Below, in pieces: positions 7,963-9,935 of a stretch of 9,935 nucleotides of DNA. The notes beneath the pieces were generated by a model, which searched no databases, had not been told where the DNA came from, and saw nothing but the letters and a program-made list of their open reading frames with translations. How positions within the stretch are numbered: the stretch's first letter is position 1; each line of letters begins with the position of its first letter. The DNA is from Desulfobacteraceae bacterium. GTDB lineage: Bacteria; Desulfobacterota; Desulfobacteria; Desulfobacterales; Desulfosalsimonadaceae. Position numbers and translations under genes: made by a program. The DNA lies in assembly GCA_021162325.1 (NCBI GenBank), contig JAGGYV010000371.1, positions 1 through 9,935 on the forward strand, in the 5' to 3' direction.

Positions 7963-8125
7963 AAAGGTTGCTCAAAAGGGAAATTACATTAAAATGAAAA
8001 ATTATGTTTCCGGAAGTATTGTCATCATTCCGGAACATAAAGAGCTGGATCGCTGGACCTTGAGAACAATTTTAAAACAGGCGGAGATATCCGAACAGGA
8101 TTTTAACGATCATTTAAGGAGATAA
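7949..8125 (+). pseudogene. HicA-like toxin remnant, 5' truncated, active-site His replaced
   Basis: HicA toxins are small mRNA-cleaving double-stranded-RNA-binding-fold proteins. From F (7952) this frame reads as a HicA domain: FGYKKVAQKGNY, then VIIPEHKELDRWTLRTILKQ, then AEISEQDF to the TAA at 8123-8125. The usual first helix (about 15-20 residues) and its start codon are missing; upstream sequence in this frame is simply the antitoxin DNA read out of frame. The usual catalytic histidine in the QKGSH motif appears as QKGNY here, which would be expected to abolish RNase activity. The only starts available are TTG at 7919 or 7925 and an internal ATG at 7994, none with a ribosome binding site. 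Domain assignment is from motif recognition, not from a search. Confidence 0.6.
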
Positions 8126-8139
8126 GTTAAAAAGCGGAT

Positions 8140-8198
8140 GGTCTGTAATGCTCGGGCTTCAGACCTGCCTTTTAAAGGGCATTTAAGGTAAAAATGCC
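8140..8198 (+). other. Cluster of overlapping hairpins, possible structured RNA
   Basis: Three inverted repeats follow one another: GGTCTG/CAGACC (8140-8145 with 8160-8165), a TGCC...GGCA stem (8166-8181) and GGCATTT/AAATGCC (8178-8184 with 8192-8198). The last two share bases 8178-8181, so they exclude each other, as in attenuators. No gene starts directly downstream, which argues against a leader RNA. It may instead be part of a decayed element. Confidence 0.3.
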
Positions 8199-8235
8199 GT
8201 CAGTGATAAAATCGCATTATGTGAATTGACGTTGA

Positions 8236-8250
8236 CCCCGCCAGGCGGGG
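8236..8250. repeat. Perfect GC-rich palindrome CCCCGCC-A-GGCGGGG
   Basis: Seven-base arms around a single A form a strong GC-rich hairpin (in practice a shorter stem with a three- to five-base loop). It is not followed by a T-run, so it is not a classical terminator. Confidence 0.4.
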
Positions 8251-8267
8251 CTAAAAGCATCGGAGTG

Positions 8268-8284
8268 GTCGCAAAAAAAGCGAC
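8268..8284. repeat. Inverted repeat GTCGC-A7-GCGAC
   Basis: Five-base arms enclose a loop of seven A. It lies 17 bases after the CCCCGCC palindrome and belongs to the same hairpin cluster. No role can be given. Confidence 0.35.
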
Positions 8285-8406
8285 AGGTGTGTCTGATTAA
8301 CGAGTTTCTTTTTTTGTCAGTGGAAGTTGGTTTTTTGGCTGTTAATTGTCTGCAATTGTCGTCAAGCTTTTTGCTGTTTTTTTAATCGCAGGAAACGTAA
8401 CCAATC

Positions 8407-8425
8407 GAGAATTCACAATTCAAGA
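8407..8425. repeat. Direct repeat copy 1 (AATTCACAATTCAAGA core)
   Basis: The 16-base core at 8410-8425 recurs exactly at 8602-8617. Extended by three bases to the left (GAG here, GAC there) the two copies match at 18 of 19 positions. The copies bracket about 173 bases that include the IS21-end-like repeats. Confidence 0.6.
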
Positions 8426-8511
8426 CCGGTACCATCCTTTTCAGCTAAACCGTGCTTATGGAGTTGTTTATTTGGCTTAAAGTGTGCGCTTTATCCGATT
8501 TTCAGGTTTTT

Positions 8512-8532
8512 AAAGAATTACGTCAATTCTTT
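8512..8532. repeat. AT-rich palindrome AAAGAATT-ACGTC-AATTCTTT
   Basis: Perfect eight-base arms with a five-base loop lie directly left of the IS21-end-like repeats. This could be a transcription stop at the end of a lost transposase gene or just part of the element end. Confidence 0.4.
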
Positions 8533-8534
8533 TG

Positions 8535-8597
8535 GTGGCCAGGTGGGGGATTTTCAAGTGGCCACAAGTGGGGGATTTTGGGTGGCCATCGGGGGAT
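8535..8597. mobile_element. Orphan IS21-family-like element end (tandem terminal repeats)
   Basis: GTGGCCA occurs three times, at 8535, 8558 and 8582, spaced 23 and 24 bases. Each is followed within two to four bases by a G-rich GTGGGGGATTTT or CGGGGGATA. Tandem, roughly 20-25-base terminal repeats built from GTGGCCA and a GTGGGG-ATTTT block are typical of IS21-family (istA/istB) ends as I know them. No istA or istB coding sequence is recognisable nearby, so this looks like a solo end left by deletion. The outer boundary may be near GACA at 8599-8602. Confidence 0.55.
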
Positions 8598-8598
8598 A

Positions 8599-8617
8599 GA
8601 CAATTCACAATTCAAGA
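8599..8617. repeat. Direct repeat copy 2 (AATTCACAATTCAAGA core)
   Basis: This is the second copy of the repeat at 8407-8425 (18 of 19 matches), directly abutting the G-rich end of the IS21-like repeats. A 19-base repeat is longer than the 4-8 base target duplications of IS21 elements, so it is more likely a dispersed repeat than a target duplication. Confidence 0.6.
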
Positions 8618-8625
8618 TGTGACAC

Positions 8626-8654
8626 TTGATACACACAGTCGAAACAGCTAATTT
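8626..8654 (+). promoter_or_regulatory. Candidate promoter for the secreted-protein gene
   Basis: TTGATA (8626-8631), a 17-base gap and TAATTT (8649-8654) form a weak sigma-70-like pair, placing a transcript start about 60 bases before the ATG at 8724. The -35 box is good and the -10 box poor. Confidence 0.28.
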
Positions 8655-8723
8655 GTGTGGCCGAAAAATGCAGCTCAATGCGTTTTCTCGGCTGACGCAA
8701 TCCTTCAAAATAGAGAGGCTTTA

Positions 8724-9203
8724 ATGAAAACACTTTTTTTAATAATAATGAACCTGCTGGTAGCTTCACAGGTATTTGCAGGAGATGCAACGACCATTAT
8801 TTTGAATGACGGTAGTGTTCTTAACGGGGAGATTCTATCAATAAACAGTGGTAGTTATTCAATTCAAACCGAAAGTATGGGACTCATCAATATCAACAAA
8901 TCAAAAATATCTACTATTAATTTTGGGAAACCTTCTGATTCAGAAAGAACAAGCGGAAATGCGAACAGTGTAATCATAGAAAAGGCTTCAGACCTATCAA
9001 AAACCATAATGGATGATGAAGAGATTATGAAAATCATTATGGGATTGCAGAACAATTCGGATTTTAAAGCTGTGTTAAACGATCCTGATATTATGAACTC
9101 AATTAATACAGGAAACATTGAAGCGCTTCTCTCAAATCCAAAATTTTTAAAGATTATGAATAATTCCGATGTTAAAATCATCAACCGTAAGCTTTCAGAC
9201 TAA
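8724..9203 (+). CDS. Secreted protein with STI1-like C-terminal region, function unknown
   Basis: The 159-residue product starts with a classical signal peptide (MKTLFLIIMNLLVASQVFA, cleavage expected before G20), so it should reach the periplasm. Residues 23-66 (TTIILNDGSVLNGEILSIN... to KISTIN) look like a small beta-barrel module seen in exported proteins, with alternating polar and hydrophobic residues. A Ser/Asn-rich linker follows. From about 97 the sequence resembles STI1-type helical repeats: FKAVLNDPDIMNSI, then IEALLSNPKFLKIMNN. The start is the ATG at 8724, because AGAGG at 8714-8718 sits five bases before it and the signal peptide begins there; the frame is open upstream to 8655 but without such signals. 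The TAA at 9201-9203 is followed by 32 open in-frame codons ending at TAA 9300-9302, so the protein may be prematurely ended. The next gene begins 112 bases later and may share the transcript. Confidence 0.75.
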   Translation: MKTLFLIIMNLLVASQVFAGDATTIILNDGSVLNGEILSINSGSYSIQTESMGLININKSKISTINFGKPSDSERTSGNANSVIIEKASDLSKTIMDDEEIMKIIMGLQNNSDFKAVLNDPDIMNSINTGNIEALLSNPKFLKIMNNSDVKIINRKLSD

Positions 9204-9302
9204 GAGCAGCAAAAAACAAATGGGAATACAAAAAATATTGATTATCAAAGCCTGGATGACTTTATTCATAATTCAAGCTTTGACACTCAATACAAACCGT
9301 AA
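9204..9302 (+). other. In-frame open extension beyond the TAA of the secreted-protein gene
   Basis: Directly after the stop at 9201-9203 the same frame continues for 32 codons. It includes NIDYQSLDDFIHNS and TQYKP and ends in TAA at 9300-9302, one base before the AGGAGG of the next gene. The composition (Asn, Asp, Ser, Gln, Tyr) resembles the upstream protein rather than random sequence. It may be the former C-terminus, cut off by a nonsense change, or coincidental open frame. Confidence 0.35.
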
Positions 9303-9303
9303 C

Positions 9304-9309
9304 AGGAGG
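9304..9309 (+). promoter_or_regulatory. Strong Shine-Dalgarno AGGAGG deciding the start at 9316
   Basis: AGGAGG lies six bases before ATG 9316. The longer open frame from 9169 has no comparable site, so the 138-residue start is preferred. Confidence 0.8.
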
Positions 9310-9315
9310 CGTGAC

Positions 9316-9732
9316 ATGATCAAAGACGAAGGGCTCAAGGCAATCGCGGTCGAGATGTTCAGTATGACAGAGGAGGATATGGCAAAAGTGACTCCCGAAA
9401 TGGAAAAGGCTATTTTAAACGCAACGGAAGCGGTCGATAAATATCGATTGGTCGCCGAAGTGGTCAGCTCCAAGTATTGTTATGCCGGGCTACAAGTTGG
9501 GCAGAAGTATGTGTTGGATAGAGCTGTAGAGATCAACGCACAGGAGAGTACGGCGCCCTTGTGTCTGGGGGCGATTCAGCCACTTTATGAAAAGAGTACA
9601 TCGTTGTTAGATCGCATGTACCAAAAGGGTGATATAACCGCTTTTATGGCGGGATTTAGATGCACAGATCCTGGCCTCGAACTGGGAGGGTTGGGAACTG
9701 TTGAGTTCAAGATTTCGATTGAGGAGAAATAG
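9316..9732 (+). CDS. Conserved-looking protein of unknown function, TIGR04076-like
   Basis: I do not recognise this 138-residue protein with certainty. It has no signal peptide or membrane segment, so it should be cytoplasmic. The first 40 residues are acidic and probably helical (MTEEDMAKVTPEMEKAI). The rest is a compact domain with well-spaced glycines and three cysteines: YRLVAEVVSSKYC (C55), AGLQVGQKYVLD, APLCLGAI (C83), then FRCTDPG (C116) and GGLGTVEFKIS. The pattern of a Cys near a G..VGQ turn, a central Cys and a late C-T-D/G motif recalls the uncharacterised TIGR04076 family, but the match is from memory and weak. The three cysteines could bind a metal or cofactor; that is inference. 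It follows the secreted-protein gene with a strong AGGAGG and may be in the same transcript. Confidence 0.75.
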   Translation: MIKDEGLKAIAVEMFSMTEEDMAKVTPEMEKAILNATEAVDKYRLVAEVVSSKYCYAGLQVGQKYVLDRAVEINAQESTAPLCLGAIQPLYEKSTSLLDRMYQKGDITAFMAGFRCTDPGLELGGLGTVEFKISIEEK

Positions 9733-9817
9733 TCACTGCGGTATCGAAAAAAACCAATTGAAACGCCGTTTTCGTTACTTATTGTCTTTAAGTGATGGTT
9801 GAAATGAAAGAGATCAT

Positions 9818-9844
9818 GGGGTCGCATCTTAATTATTAATTATT
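9818..9844. repeat. Diverged inverted relative of the 8407/8599 repeat
   Basis: GTCGCATCTT followed by AATTATTAATT (9821-9841) aligns with the reverse complement of the second repeat copy, which reads GTCACATCTTG then AATTGTGAATT. There is one gap and a few substitutions. AT-rich sequence makes part of this match cheap; the shared GTC-CATCTT block is the more telling part. Confidence 0.35.
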
Positions 9845-9935
9845 TGGTAATTCGAGGGACATTACATCGTGTTGAGAAACGAAATCCAATGTCTATGGTC
9901 ACCTTTATTAGTGATTAAGGTTGTAAGTCCATGAA

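Larger units (their letters stand above)
8126..8723. other. Gene-free stretch with hairpins and mobile-element debris
   Basis: About 600 bases hold no supportable gene on either strand. The left third (8139-8284) is a run of five inverted repeats. The middle (8285-8406) is T-rich with TTTTTTT tracts. The right part holds a 19-bp direct repeat (8407-8425 and 8599-8617) enclosing a palindrome (8512-8532) and IS21-end-like repeats (8535-8597). The open frame at 8327-8599 is rich in Cys, Phe and Trp, has no ribosome binding site and runs through the terminal repeats, so I do not call it. Confidence 0.6.

Noticed and set aside
8327..8599. Open frame of 90 codons on the + strand
   Set aside because: It has no ribosome binding site, has an odd Cys/Phe/Trp-rich composition, and passes straight through the IS21-end-like repeats and a palindrome.
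8655..8723. Longer N-terminus for the secreted-protein gene
   Set aside because: The added residues would bury the signal peptide; AGAGG five bases before ATG 8724 marks the start.
9169..9315. Longer N-terminus for the gene ending at 9732
   Set aside because: It would overlap the preceding gene and lacks a ribosome binding site, while AGGAGG sits six bases before ATG 9316.
9931..9935. ATGAA at the very end as the start of a next gene
   Set aside because: Only five bases are visible and AAGG at 9917-9920 is ten bases away; there is not enough to call a gene.

Overview
The window looks like a piece of chromosome from a Gram-negative bacterium, most likely a sulfate-reducer-type member of the Desulfobacterota (formerly Deltaproteobacteria). 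This rests on the style of the proteins (Gram-negative HrpA helicase, a secreted protein with a type I signal peptide, the YebC and RlmE sequences) and a moderate base composition. It is inference, not a database match.

Left part (1-2778, + strand): a compact housekeeping run of radA (DNA repair ATPase), rlmE (23S rRNA 2'-O-methyltransferase, its ATG overlapping the radA stop) and a yebC-family gene. A convergent intergenic segment (2779-2904) with two inverted repeats, probably terminators, separates it from a minus-strand yjbQ-family gene (2905-3321). A 190-bp divergent spacer leads to a very long + strand gene, hrpA (3512-7513), a DEAH-box RNA helicase. RlmE, YebC and HrpA all act on ribosomes or translation; RadA acts in recombination.

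Right part (7514-9935) differs in character: AT-richer, gene-poor and full of debris. It holds a REP-type palindrome with a 5' GTAG (7606-7634). Next is a broken toxin-antitoxin locus, in which the start of a CopG-type antitoxin runs into a HicA-like toxin in another frame that has lost its expected active-site His. Then comes about 600 bp without a gene. That stretch contains a cluster of hairpins, terminal repeats resembling the end of an IS21-family element, and two copies of a 19-bp direct repeat (one mismatch between them). A diverged inverted relative of that repeat appears near 9818.

Two small genes follow, probably co-transcribed. The first is a secreted protein with a beta-rich N-terminal segment and an STI1-like C-terminal segment; it seems to have an in-frame TAA followed by 32 further open codons that end just before the next ribosome binding site. 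The second is an uncharacterised 138-residue protein with three cysteines and a strong Shine-Dalgarno. The last 200 bases hold no gene that I can support.

I saw no rRNA, tRNA or CRISPR array. I found no clearly new multi-gene system; the items most worth checking are the possible nonsense interruption at 9201, the chimeric toxin-antitoxin remnant and the repeat family at 8407-9844.
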